A DNA stretch of 12,993 bases from Thermoguttaceae bacterium (GCA_024653385.1 JANLFZ010000110.1:1507-14499), one strand, 5' to 3'; shown: positions 1 through 7,336, numbered from the stretch's first letter. The notes: generated by a model from the sequence alone, not told the origin. Numbers and translations: made by a program.

Positions 1-134
1 CGCTCGCGCGCCAGATCGGCCACGACCTCTTGCGCGAGCGTCTCGACATCCTCGAACGACGAGCGGGAAGGGGCTTCCCGGCTCGCCGCGTGGGCCGGCG
101 GATCGGCGTCGGCGTTGGGCCGCGGTGTCGACAT
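1..134 (-). CDS. Hypothetical protein, N-terminal fragment (runs off the window)
   Basis: An open minus-strand frame starts at an ATG at 134-132 and continues without a stop to the window edge, giving 44 complete residues. The fragment begins MSTPRPNADADPPAH, which is low-complexity and Pro/Ala-rich, then turns into an acidic, probably helical stretch around residues 27-44 (FEDVETLAQEVVADLARE). A purine-rich GGGAAG lies about 8 bases before the ATG and could serve as a ribosome binding site. I do not recognise the family, and too little is visible to assign a function. A disordered N-terminus followed by a helix fits many cytoplasmic proteins. The codon pattern is GC-rich at third positions, as expected for a real gene in this DNA, but the fragment is short and the call is moderate. 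Confidence 0.5.
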   Translation of the reverse strand, partial: MSTPRPNADADPPAHAASREAPSRSSFEDVETLAQEVVADLARE

Positions 135-190
135 CTTGGTCTTCCCGGTGGTGCGTGCGTCCCCTTTGAACCATTCTACGCGCCGTAAAC

Positions 191-501
191 AAAAGGGGAC
201 ATCACTGATGTGGACGCGCTTGTCGAGGGGCCATACGGTGGCGACGCGTCCACGGCGGCACGGAGTTGCCGCTGCGCGTCTGGCCGCCCAAATCAAACGG
301 CCGCGGGACTGCCTGGCGTGGTTCAATCGCGGACTTCACGAAAAACAACGGGGGGAGATACGAACCGGCGCGTAACGGGGGCGTTCCCCTGGGAGCGAAA
401 ACGCGGGCGCGGGAAGCGGGGGCGCGCCTGGGGTCGAAATTCACCCTTCGCAATCCGGGCGGGCCACGCCGGTCGGGCGACAATCAGTGATGTCCCCTTT
501 T
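191..501. mobile_element. Gene-free segment bounded by 19-bp perfect inverted repeats (MITE-like candidate)
   Basis: The left end (191-209) reads aaaaggggacatcactgat and its exact reverse complement lies at 483-501, so 311 bp are framed by a perfect 19-bp inverted repeat. The left arm also contains an internal palindrome, ACATCA-C-TGATGT (199-211). A second inverted pair, gtggacgcg at 210-218 and cgcgtccac at 245-253, sits just inside. No reading frame in the interior looks like a conserved protein, and the available frames differ in every register. The segment lies between the 5' end of the gene at 1-134 and the 3' end of the gene at 526-1542. Together with the flanks it is essentially all of the 391-bp gap 135-525, where I see no gene. 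A non-autonomous transposon or IS remnant fits best. No clear target-site duplication is evident. Confidence 0.5.
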
Positions 502-525
502 TCCGACCTAGCCCAAGTGTGCCCC

Positions 526-1542
526 TTATGGCGCCGGGCGACGGGCGAGCAACCGACGCCAAACACACACCGCGCTCAGCGCAAGGGCGATTCCCGACAA
601 TCCGCCAACTCCCGACGGTTCCGGCACGGGTGCCAGACGGTAAAGCACTCCCATGTCCGACGTGAGCCACATTTCGTTCCCCGAGATGTCGATACCGCGC
701 AAGCCGCCCTCCGGCGAGTGAATGCCAAACCCCCAGGCGAATAGCGTCGCGTTCCCGGATGGGTCGACGCGGTAGACATTCCCCTGATAGGTCGCCACGT
801 AGAGATTATCCCCGAATGCTCCCTCGCCAACAGCCAGTGCGAGGGCTCCGGGGACAGATGCGAAAACCGCTGTCGTACCGCTCGGCGACATGCGAAGCAC
901 TTGGTTCCGTATTCCGTCGGCGATGTAGGCGTAGTCACCAAGCGCCCCTCCCGATGTGATGACCATGTCGTCTGCCCAACTCCCACTTGTCACTTGGTCG
1001 CCGAATTCGGTTGCAGTTGCGTTTGGAGACAGTCGCTGCAAGCGGCGCCCACCTGCGTCAACCACGTAGAGGCTGTTCGCAAAGCCACCGCCGCCTCCGA
1101 ACGCGATCCCTTGCGTCAAGAGGGTGGCTTTCTGATAGAAGACGCTCACCGAGCCGGTGCCCGTCACCCGGTACACCGGGTCCGATGGGCCATCGCCGTC
1201 GAACGGCGCGCAGACATACATATCGCCATCGAACAACCCGCTTGAGTCGAACACGATTCGACCGAAGCCTGGACTGAGTCCGCTGGCGAAAGTGTGATAG
1301 GATCCCCTGCCGTCAATACGAAGTACTGCGCCCTGCGAGAAGCTGTAAACGTATGGATCGTTGCCGAACGACCCGCCTGGGGCAACCGCAACTCCTCGAA
1401 TGTCCCCCAACCCCGAGACCCATTCCTCAATTGTGTAATCGCCTCGGGTTGCTCCATATATGGCGGCAGAAACGCCCAGTGGGAATGCGACGTGGAAGAG
1501 CAACACGCCACCGACGGCCACAAAGGACAAGCGAAACGACAT
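526..1542 (-). CDS. Exported beta-propeller protein with PEP-CTERM sorting signal
   Basis: A 338-residue protein. Residues 1-26 form a signal peptide (MSFRLSFVAV, then a hydrophobic core ending GVSA-A). The body (about 30-300) has repeated blade-like units of the kind fGdnlYVat.qGnVyRvdpsGnat.Fa, with recurring GG.(F/L)(G/A)(N/D)(x)LYV..(D/A) and R(V/M/L)(D/S)PSG strings, as in NHL/SMP-30-type six-bladed propellers. The C-terminus is a textbook PEP-CTERM tripartite signal: VPEPS at 306-310, a hydrophobic segment at about 312-327, then an Arg-rich tail (WRRLLARRPAP). In the PEP-CTERM/exosortase model such a protein is exported, cleaved and anchored or released at the cell surface. The start is supported by GAGGAG about 9 bases before the ATG. 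No catalytic residues are evident, so the ligand or role of the propeller is unknown. It appears monocistronic. Confidence 0.88.
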   Translation of the reverse strand: MSFRLSFVAVGGVLLFHVAFPLGVSAAIYGATRGDYTIEEWVSGLGDIRGVAVAPGGSFGNDPYVYSFSQGAVLRIDGRGSYHTFASGLSPGFGRIVFDSSGLFDGDMYVCAPFDGDGPSDPVYRVTGTGSVSVFYQKATLLTQGIAFGGGGGFANSLYVVDAGGRRLQRLSPNATATEFGDQVTSGSWADDMVITSGGALGDYAYIADGIRNQVLRMSPSGTTAVFASVPGALALAVGEGAFGDNLYVATYQGNVYRVDPSGNATLFAWGFGIHSPEGGLRGIDISGNEMWLTSDMGVLYRLAPVPEPSGVGGLSGIALALSAVCVWRRLLARRPAP

Positions 1543-1782
1543 GGTGTGGACTCCTCAGTTGTCTAAAATGGTAGCCAAGCAACTGTTCACACGGTTCTTC
1601 CTCTCGGTGATCTGCGGCGGCGCGCCAGAAGCAGTTCAATGATCGGTATCCTGGACAGGGGAATTTGCCTTGTCAACAGCCCGGCATTCCCGAATCCTCG
1701 CGTTCGGCGCATAGGCGATGGCGCTTGGTTGGGCGGGCGGGGATCGGTGTTTTCTCCTGCTAGGAAGCTGTGGGAACCGACC

Positions 1783-1965
1783 TGCGATGCCGAATATGGG
1801 AGGCTGGCCGAACGCACGACCACACTGGAGGAAAGGCTTTTCTCGGTGACGCAACGCGGAGTTGGAGGCGGAAAACGCGAGGCTGCGGGCCGGGGTCGAG
1901 CGTTTGGGCAAGCAGAGCGCCCGCCCGCAACAACAGTTGGCCGCCGTGCGGTCTTTCCGTGTGAA
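1783..1965 (+). pseudogene. Coiled-coil relic, transposase N-terminus-like, frameshifted
   Basis: Two plus-strand frames together read like one leucine-zipper-type helix. Frame A (from 1783) gives CDAEYGRLAERTTTLEERL. About 1840-1860 the likely frame moves by one base, and frame B continues RNAELEAENARLRAGVERLG then KQSARPQQQLAAVRSF. Strings such as ELEAENARLRA..ERL are typical of the N-terminal zipper of IS66-like and related transposases, but they occur in other coiled coils too. No downstream catalytic domain, start codon or inverted repeats are visible, so this is at most a decayed end. The rest of the 455-bp gap between the two flanking minus-strand genes (1543-1997) shows no convincing gene, RNA or terminator on either strand. 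Confidence 0.35.
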
Positions 1966-1997
1966 CGGCAACGCCGGACAGGGCTGCAGCCGTGCGG

Positions 1998-3983
1998 TCA
2001 CGGCTCTCTCGGTGCCCAAAGCGCCAGGCTCAGGTAGCGCCCGTCGAGACACACCATGAGCCGGTCGGCCAGCAAGCGGTCCAGCGCGCGGCGCAATTGG
2101 GTCGGGCTGGTTCCGGTGCGTTCGGCGAGCTTTCCGAGCGTTTGGCCGGCGTCGCACTCGAGCACGACCGCCCGCTCCAGGCCGGTCAGGCGATGCTGGA
2201 ACGCCGTGGCGCAGGGCCGGGTGTCGCTGACGATCAGCACGCCGTCGCCGCGGTCGAACTGGCGGAGCGTCACCGTGCCCTTGAGCTGCTGCCAGGTCTC
2301 GGCCGCGGCCAACACGGGGGCGGCATAGTCGAGCACGTTGCGGCCGTCGGCGTACTCGAACTCGAAGTAGTAGGCCAAGCGCGCGAGGGAATCCTCGGGG
2401 AAGGGATACACGTAGCCGAACGCCCGGTTCGGCCGAGGGTTTTTCATCCCGTGGCGATTCGGATCCTCGAAGTAGGGCGAAAAGCGATCCAATCGTACCC
2501 GGCCCACGGCCAAGGGCGGATGAAGGTGGACCAATAGCGGCAGCAATTCGGCCAGGCGCGCGTACTCGGCCGGGTCCTCGCCGGGAAAGCCGTAGAGCAG
2601 GTTCCACTTGACCTCGATGGCCGCCTCGGAGAACCACTTGAGGGTCTGGAGGTTCTGGAGTGCGCTGGCCCCTTTGCCGATTTGCCGGAGGATCGGCGTG
2701 CTGAAGGTCTCGATGCCCAGTTGCGCTGCGCCCAGCCCGGCGTCGAGAAGCCTTTGGACCTGCCGGCGCGTGAGGTTCGTCTTCATCTCGTAGGCGAAGC
2801 TCAGGCCAATGCTTGCGCTGTTGAGCAAGGGCAGGAAGGTATCGAAGTAGCGATGGTCGAGGATGTTGTCGGCCGAGCACGCGCGCCGCACGCCGTAGCG
2901 CCCGGCGAGGTGGACCAGTTCGTCGACGGCGCGGCGCGGGCTCTTGCTGCGGTAGGCCAGCGTGGCCCCGTTCAGCCCGCAGAACAGGCAATGGCGCTTC
3001 TGGCCCCACCAACAGCCGCGCGAGGTCTCGTAGAACAGAAGCGGCTCGATCTGGTCGCGCAAGGGGCTTGCGCGCCACCGGGCGAAGTAGTCGTCGAAGT
3101 CGGGATACGGCAGTTCGTCGAGGTCGGCGACCATGCACGCCTGAGAATCCTCGCCTCCCTCTGCCGCTTGCGCGTCGCGGGAACGGCCATGACGGCCCGG
3201 GGTCGCGTGAGGGGCCGGCGCCGAACTCCCCTCTCCCGCTTGCGGGAGAGGCAACGTCACCGCACTCCCCTCTCCCGCTTGCGGGAGAGGGGCCGGGGGT
3301 GAGGGCGGTTCCCGGCCGGCTGGCGGCCTTTGCCGCGCTTCTCGGCCCACCACGCCCGGCGGCACGTGCACCGGCCCGCCCGCCACGATCTGCTCGACCA
3401 CCGCCGGGAAGGTGCGATCGGCCTCGCCGAGAAACACGTAGTCCACCAGCGGGAACTGCCGCAAAAGCTCGATCCCCATCGGTCCTTCGCAGGCCGCTCC
3501 GCCGAAGACGATTTTCATCTCGGGCCGGATCCGCTTGATCTGCCGCGCGAGGCACATCGAGGGCATGGTCTGCTGGAACGAGGCGGCGAAGCCGACGATC
3601 GCGTAGCGCGACCAGTCGATCGAGGCGAGGCACTGTTCCAAGAATGGCCCCACGTGCCGGCCGATCGCCTCGAAGTCGCGGCGGTCTCGGTCGCTCACGC
3701 CCGCGTCGGCTGCCAGCAGCACGTCGCGGTAGTAGCTCTCGTCGTCGGGCAGGCCGTCGAAGTAGTGCCTGGCGAAGAGTCGCTCGCCGCCGAGCACGAA
3801 CCCGAAGGAGTCGGCGATCCAAGCGTATTGCTCCAGGCCCACGCGCTCGGCAAAGTCGAAATTCAAGTAGGCGATATCGCACGCGATGCCCCGCCGCGCC
3901 AGGCCGGCCTTGAGCAGGCTCGGCCCGAGGTTGGGCCAGCGGAGGTTCGAGAAGGGCATGTTGACGATCAGGACGCGCGACAT
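1998..3983 (-). CDS. B12-binding radical SAM enzyme of the RiPP-maturation (rSAM_ocin_1-like) type
   Basis: A 661-residue protein if started at the ATG at 3983-3981 (MSRVLIVNMPFSNLRWPNLG), which is where family similarity begins. A longer frame reaches 4088, but its extra 35 residues are low-complexity and run into the upstream gene. Residues 1-210 look like a cobalamin-binding Rossmann domain (VGFAASFQQTMPSMCLAR, IVFGGAACEG, YVFLGEADR). After a long linker, LPYPDFDDYF leads into the radical SAM domain, whose cluster motif is RGCWWGQKRHCLFCGLNG with C324, C332 and C335. That CX7CX2C spacing and the WWG..HC.FCGLNG context are characteristic of peptide-maturation radical SAM enzymes, many of them C-methyltransferases. 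The C-terminus (about 580-655) resembles a winged-helix or PqqD-like segment. The linker (about 217-283) is unusually long because a palindromic repeat lies in it. No precursor peptide is evident nearby. Family is confident; substrate is unknown. A purine-rich stretch (ggggtgaag) precedes the start. Confidence 0.85.
   Translation of the reverse strand: MSRVLIVNMPFSNLRWPNLGPSLLKAGLARRGIACDIAYLNFDFAERVGLEQYAWIADSFGFVLGGERLFARHYFDGLPDDESYYRDVLLAADAGVSDRDRRDFEAIGRHVGPFLEQCLASIDWSRYAIVGFAASFQQTMPSMCLARQIKRIRPEMKIVFGGAACEGPMGIELLRQFPLVDYVFLGEADRTFPAVVEQIVAGGPVHVPPGVVGREARQRPPAGREPPSPPAPLPQAGEGSAVTLPLPQAGEGSSAPAPHATPGRHGRSRDAQAAEGGEDSQACMVADLDELPYPDFDDYFARWRASPLRDQIEPLLFYETSRGCWWGQKRHCLFCGLNGATLAYRSKSPRRAVDELVHLAGRYGVRRACSADNILDHRYFDTFLPLLNSASIGLSFAYEMKTNLTRRQVQRLLDAGLGAAQLGIETFSTPILRQIGKGASALQNLQTLKWFSEAAIEVKWNLLYGFPGEDPAEYARLAELLPLLVHLHPPLAVGRVRLDRFSPYFEDPNRHGMKNPRPNRAFGYVYPFPEDSLARLAYYFEFEYADGRNVLDYAAPVLAAAETWQQLKGTVTLRQFDRGDGVLIVSDTRPCATAFQHRLTGLERAVVLECDAGQTLGKLAERTGTSPTQLRRALDRLLADRLMVCLDGRYLSLALWAPREP
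3225..3290. repeat. Tandem pair of 27-bp palindromic (REP-like) repeats inside the radical SAM gene
   Basis: Two identical 27-bp copies lie at 3225-3251 and 3264-3290, 39 bp apart, which keeps them in the same codon register. Each contains a perfect 9-bp stem, CTCTCCCGC-TT-GCGGGAGAG. The second copy is followed by ggccgggggtgaggg (3291-3305). That extension is part of a widespread bacterial intergenic palindrome that I recognise by its CCCTCACCCCCGGCC...CTCTCCCGC core. In the enzyme encoded on the minus strand the copies are translated as PLPQAGEGS twice (residues 232-240 and 245-253). They sit in the linker between the cobalamin and radical SAM domains, so the reading frame survives. Confidence 0.8.
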
Positions 3984-4078
3984 GGCTGCGGCTTCTTCAC
4001 CCCGAGCCGGACGATGGTCTTGAGCTTGTCGGGGGCAGTCCTCCGCGGGTCGCCGACCCGAACCGCCGCCGGGCGGCA

Positions 4079-4711
4079 TCACGTCCATCCTTGGCGTTGG
4101 ATCAACCTGACCAGCTCGTCTTCGAGCGTTCGGAACGCCGTAAGGGCCCGCAACGGCGAGAAGTCCTCGATGTAGTCGGCCACTCGGTGCACTGCCCAGC
4201 CGACGTCAAACCGGCGAAGCCTCCTCCCGCTCAGCCCGCTTGCGCTGCGCAGGGCATTGTGGAGCAACACCTTCGGGTCGGCAATCCCTTCCGGGTCGGA
4301 GTGGGGAACTGGAATAGCCATTCGACCGTTCGGGTTGCCCGCCGCCCGGCGAACCGCGGACTCGCTGAACAACAGCCAAGCCTCCGTCATGCGAACCGGG
4401 ACGACCGCGACCACGGGTAGCTTGATTCCGCTCTCGTGGATCGCGCGCTCGATCTCGTCTCGCCGTGTCTGGGGAGGCTGCCCCTCGGCGTCGCGGTGAA
4501 CGAACAAGAGGTCGCAGGGATAGTAGGTCGTCGCGGCAACGATTCGATCGGCCAGAGTCCGCGGCTTCTCTCGAAGTGCGCGGAGGTCGGCCCAATAGGC
4601 TTGGATGGCGATCCCCGCGCCAAGGTGCTGGCGCAGCAGCCACCGGAGATGGTGCAGCAGCACTTGGTCGGACGAGCCGTCCGAGACCAGGGTGATGTGC
4701 AGATCCATCAT
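4079..4711 (-). CDS. TOPRIM-like (DUF4276-like) protein, partner of adjacent ATPase
   Basis: A 210-residue protein. Three segments match the layout I know from DUF4276/TOPRIM-like proteins. The first is an N-terminal beta strand and acidic loop (HITLVSDGSSDQVLLHHLRWLL, D11 in place of the more usual Glu). The second is a strand ending in acidic residues (CDLLFVHRDAEGQPPQTRRDEIE, with D74 and E76). The third is VPVRMTEAWLLF around 105-115, resembling the EALLF segment of DUF4276. A TOPRIM fold would bind Mg2+ and act in nucleic acid cleavage, but this is inferred from motifs. The start overlaps the ATPase stop in an ATGATG/TGA arrangement. The second ATG (4708-4706) is slightly better spaced from GAGGA, so the protein may begin one residue later. 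Overlap implies translational coupling and a shared complex. It could also be a non-catalytic sensor. Confidence 0.7.
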   Translation of the reverse strand: MMDLHITLVSDGSSDQVLLHHLRWLLRQHLGAGIAIQAYWADLRALREKPRTLADRIVAATTYYPCDLLFVHRDAEGQPPQTRRDEIERAIHESGIKLPVVAVVPVRMTEAWLLFSESAVRRAAGNPNGRMAIPVPHSDPEGIADPKVLLHNALRSASGLSGRRLRRFDVGWAVHRVADYIEDFSPLRALTAFRTLEDELVRLIQRQGWT

Positions 4712-6204
4712 TCCTCGGCCATGAACGGCAAGAGAGGCTGAAGATCCTCCCGATCCTTGACGCGGCGGGGCCCAGGTCGCTTTCCATCGCTGCCCCGCTT
4801 GCCCGGTTCCCCCGGTTCATCGTGGACGGCCAGCGGATTGAGGTATGCCGCGAGCAGGCCCCGTGAGACGGTGCGCACGTTGGGAAACATCGTCGCTCGC
4901 CACGTCTTGCGCAACCACGAAAACCTAACCGCCTGACACCGCTTCTTGTTCACGGCGACCTCGCGTGCTACCGCCACGAGCAGATCGTCGTCCTTCACGA
5001 GTCCGACCACGGCTGGCGAGTGTGTGTTGACAATCACCTGTCGCAAAGGATTGTCCGGCCCGACGGCCTCATCCACTCCAACACACAGTCCTTCCACCAG
5101 CCGCAGCATGGCGGGGATGCGCTCCGGGTGGATGCCGTTTTCGGGCTCTTCGAAGCACAAGAGGCCCCTTGCCTCGGGGTCCATGTCGAGGATCGCCAAC
5201 GCGAGGAACCGCAGCGTGCCGTCCGACAGGGCGCGGGCGGCATGGAGGTTCCCATCGCGGTCCACGACCTGAAGAGTGAACAGTTCCCTCTGACGATCCT
5301 CGTCGACGCGCACCTCGCGCACGTCGTCGACCAGGGCAGAAAGCGCGTTGGCCACCCGCGCGAAGACCGAACCCTCGGCACCGGCGTCGCCGTTACCCGC
5401 CTCGCGGCGCGCAAGGTGTTGCAGCGTCGAGGCCAGGTGCGACCCGTCGACGCCGACGTGGACCGGCGCGTGGAAAGAGTCGGGTTGGCGCAGCGACGAC
5501 GGCTCGAGTTGCAAAAGGCGCCACGACTGCATCTCGCGCCGGGCCAACAGCGCGGTCGGGCTTTCGAGCGCGTTGGTGCTGGAGAGCACCGTGCGCGGCA
5601 GTTGCGAGGCGAGGTACTCGCGCGGTTTTCCGCTCCGCCCGTCCTGATGGAGCTTGATCCTCCGTTCCGCACCCCGGCCTTCCGTGGAAAGGAATGGCCC
5701 CACGCGGCGTCCCTTCACGACCGACTTGCGCCAATTAGCGCTGTGGGGAAAGCCGAGATGCTTGTGCGCGTCACCCACATTGATGTGCCGAAGGTCCTCC
5801 TCGACCACCTCGATCCGCTCGCCCGACGCGACTCCCGGCTCGCGCCGGTAGCGCAAGGTCAGGCGGTAGACGAGGAACGTGATGGACGCCTTGGCTGTCT
5901 GGCCCAAGTCGTCCTGGCCCGACTCGGGGACCAGCATTTCGGCTTCGAACGACATCTCGTCCGCGTGCTCGGTGCCGAGCTTGAGGAACAGGCTGCGCAC
6001 GTCGGTGGCTCGGTAGCGCTCGTCGCGCACCGACTTGGCGGCATCCATCAGGGGCCGATCCGCCAAAGCGCTCAAGAACGTGATCGCGTCGAAAAGGTTC
6101 GACTTCCCGACGCCGTTGGCCCCCGCGATGCAGGTGAACGGGCCGAACGACACGTCGACGTCGACCAGATTCTTGAAGTTCTTGACTCGCAGACGCGTAA
6201 GCAT
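4708..6204 (-). CDS. AAA family ATPase (AAA_21/OLD/RecF-like ABC-type)
   Basis: A 498-residue protein with a complete ABC/SMC-like ATPase core. It starts MLTRLRVKNFKNLVDVDVSF, the usual first strand. Walker A is GANGVGKS at 28-35. The signature motif is LSDGT at 326-330, Walker B with the catalytic Glu pair is LLCFEEPENGIHP at about 348-360, and the H-loop is VNTHSP with H395. About 290 residues, including the variable coiled or beta insert, separate Walker A from the signature. This layout is that of the AAA_21/AAA_15 ATPases found in OLD-family and two-gene anti-phage modules. The C-terminal tail (about 465-498) is charged and lacks an obvious TOPRIM domain, so that function probably sits in the next gene, whose start it overlaps. 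GAGG precedes the ATG, and the gap to the upstream gene is 7 bp. Biochemical role is inferred. Confidence 0.85.
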   Translation of the reverse strand: MLTRLRVKNFKNLVDVDVSFGPFTCIAGANGVGKSNLFDAITFLSALADRPLMDAAKSVRDERYRATDVRSLFLKLGTEHADEMSFEAEMLVPESGQDDLGQTAKASITFLVYRLTLRYRREPGVASGERIEVVEEDLRHINVGDAHKHLGFPHSANWRKSVVKGRRVGPFLSTEGRGAERRIKLHQDGRSGKPREYLASQLPRTVLSSTNALESPTALLARREMQSWRLLQLEPSSLRQPDSFHAPVHVGVDGSHLASTLQHLARREAGNGDAGAEGSVFARVANALSALVDDVREVRVDEDRQRELFTLQVVDRDGNLHAARALSDGTLRFLALAILDMDPEARGLLCFEEPENGIHPERIPAMLRLVEGLCVGVDEAVGPDNPLRQVIVNTHSPAVVGLVKDDDLLVAVAREVAVNKKRCQAVRFSWLRKTWRATMFPNVRTVSRGLLAAYLNPLAVHDEPGEPGKRGSDGKRPGPRRVKDREDLQPLLPFMAEE

Positions 6205-6211
6205 GGAAGCC

Positions 6212-7336
6212 TCAACCGCCTGACGGGTCAGCGCCTCGGTCGGACAAAGCCGTAGACTGCTTCGCCATGTCGTACTGCCGAACAGTCTGTTTCAGTTGTT
6301 CGGCGAACTTGAAGATGTCGTTCACGTCGGCGATCGGGTGGCGTGTCTCGACCTTCGCGTCGTCGAACAACCCGAGGTATTTCTGTGGGCCATTGAACCA
6401 CAGCCGGCAGATCGGCTTGCGGTTGTTATCGTCAAGGAGGATGCCGCAGTACGATTTGCGGTCGCGCATGGCGATGCGCTCTACTGGAATGGACTCACGG
6501 AGGATGGCCTTGACCACGTAGTATCCTTCCAGTTCCTCCGGTGTGGTTTCGATCCGGTCATCCTCGGACGATCCCTCATCATCAACAGACGGCGAGGGAG
6601 GGGCGGGCGTCCCGGCCGAATTGACATTTTCCAGGGCCGATTTCAGACGCTCGTTGATTCGCTCCGAGATGAACTCGCCAAAGGCCCGCCGTGTAATCTG
6701 ACCGAAGTGCTCGCGCACCGACTGAGTCATGCGGCCCGAGTAGACGCGACTGGCGAGCAGCCGCACGAACTCGTCCGACGGGTTCTCCCACTCTTCGGCC
6801 AGAACGCGTTTGATGCCTCTTGCGAATTTGAGTTCGCTTGCAGTCGCCAGAATACTCTCTAGATCGAAGCTGTCCTTGCTGAACCTCTTGAGTTCGGCCG
6901 CGACCTCCTCGGTGATCTCCAGCATGCTGAACTCAAAGAACGGACGCGAGTCCATCTTGTTGGGCTCTTCCAAGTCGGAGAAGAAACGGTAAAGGACCCC
7001 GTCGGTAAGCACGCCGAAGCGTGCCTCGGTGACCGAGAAGTAACGGTACAGTTGCGAGCCGCACTCTCTATCGAGCTTGCTGCCCACCGGCTTGCACTCG
7101 ATCAAGACGATAGGCTTTCCTTCGCGCATCAGCGCAAAGTCCACCCTTTCTCCCTTCTTGGTTCCGACGTCAGCCGTGAACTCGGGCTTGACTTCCGTCG
7201 GATCGAAGACGTTGTAGCCCAGCGCGTTGAGGAAAGGCATGACCAACGCAGTCTTGGTAGCCTCCTCGGTCTGCACGTGCTCCAACAGTTTGAGAATTCT
7301 GGCCGAAAGATCGCGCAAGCGATCGATCAAGTCCAT
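6212..7336 (-). CDS. PD-(D/E)XK nuclease-like protein with HsdR-type N-terminal domain
   Basis: A 374-residue protein. Residues 20-115 match the N-terminal domain of type I restriction HsdR subunits. They include TEEATKTALVMPFLNALGYNVFDPTEVKPEF, then GERVDFALMREGKPIVLIECKP, with D66, E80 and K82 as the metal-binding D-X13-E-X-K set, then LYRYFSVTEARFGVLTDG. No helicase motor follows. Residues about 150-230 are helical, then a Pro/Ser/Asp-rich linker (about 241-262) leads to a second domain (about 270-350, including YCGILLDDNNRKPICRLWFN and KYLGLFDD). Stand-alone HSDR_N proteins of this size are common, and their role is mostly unproven. It heads the three-gene cluster with a 7-bp gap to the ATPase gene. 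GGGGGTGG lies 4 bases before the ATG. Third-position GC looks lower than in the glycosidase gene, consistent with accessory origin but not proof. Confidence 0.8.
   Translation of the reverse strand: MDLIDRLRDLSARILKLLEHVQTEEATKTALVMPFLNALGYNVFDPTEVKPEFTADVGTKKGERVDFALMREGKPIVLIECKPVGSKLDRECGSQLYRYFSVTEARFGVLTDGVLYRFFSDLEEPNKMDSRPFFEFSMLEITEEVAAELKRFSKDSFDLESILATASELKFARGIKRVLAEEWENPSDEFVRLLASRVYSGRMTQSVREHFGQITRRAFGEFISERINERLKSALENVNSAGTPAPPSPSVDDEGSSEDDRIETTPEELEGYYVVKAILRESIPVERIAMRDRKSYCGILLDDNNRKPICRLWFNGPQKYLGLFDDAKVETRHPIADVNDIFKFAEQLKQTVRQYDMAKQSTALSDRGADPSGG

Noticed and set aside
3225..3290. Two direct repeats as a possible CRISPR
   Set aside because: There are only two copies, the spacer is 12 bp, the copies are palindromic and translated in frame, and no cas genes are present.
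1636..3882. Long minus-strand frame (about 748 codons) overlapping the radical SAM gene in another register
   Set aside because: The composition is almost all Arg, Ala, Pro and Gly, and the radical SAM frame carries the conserved motifs.
5020..6255. Plus-strand open frame of about 411 codons opposite the ATPase
   Set aside because: Antisense shadow of the ATPase gene, which has all its nucleotide-binding motifs on the other strand.
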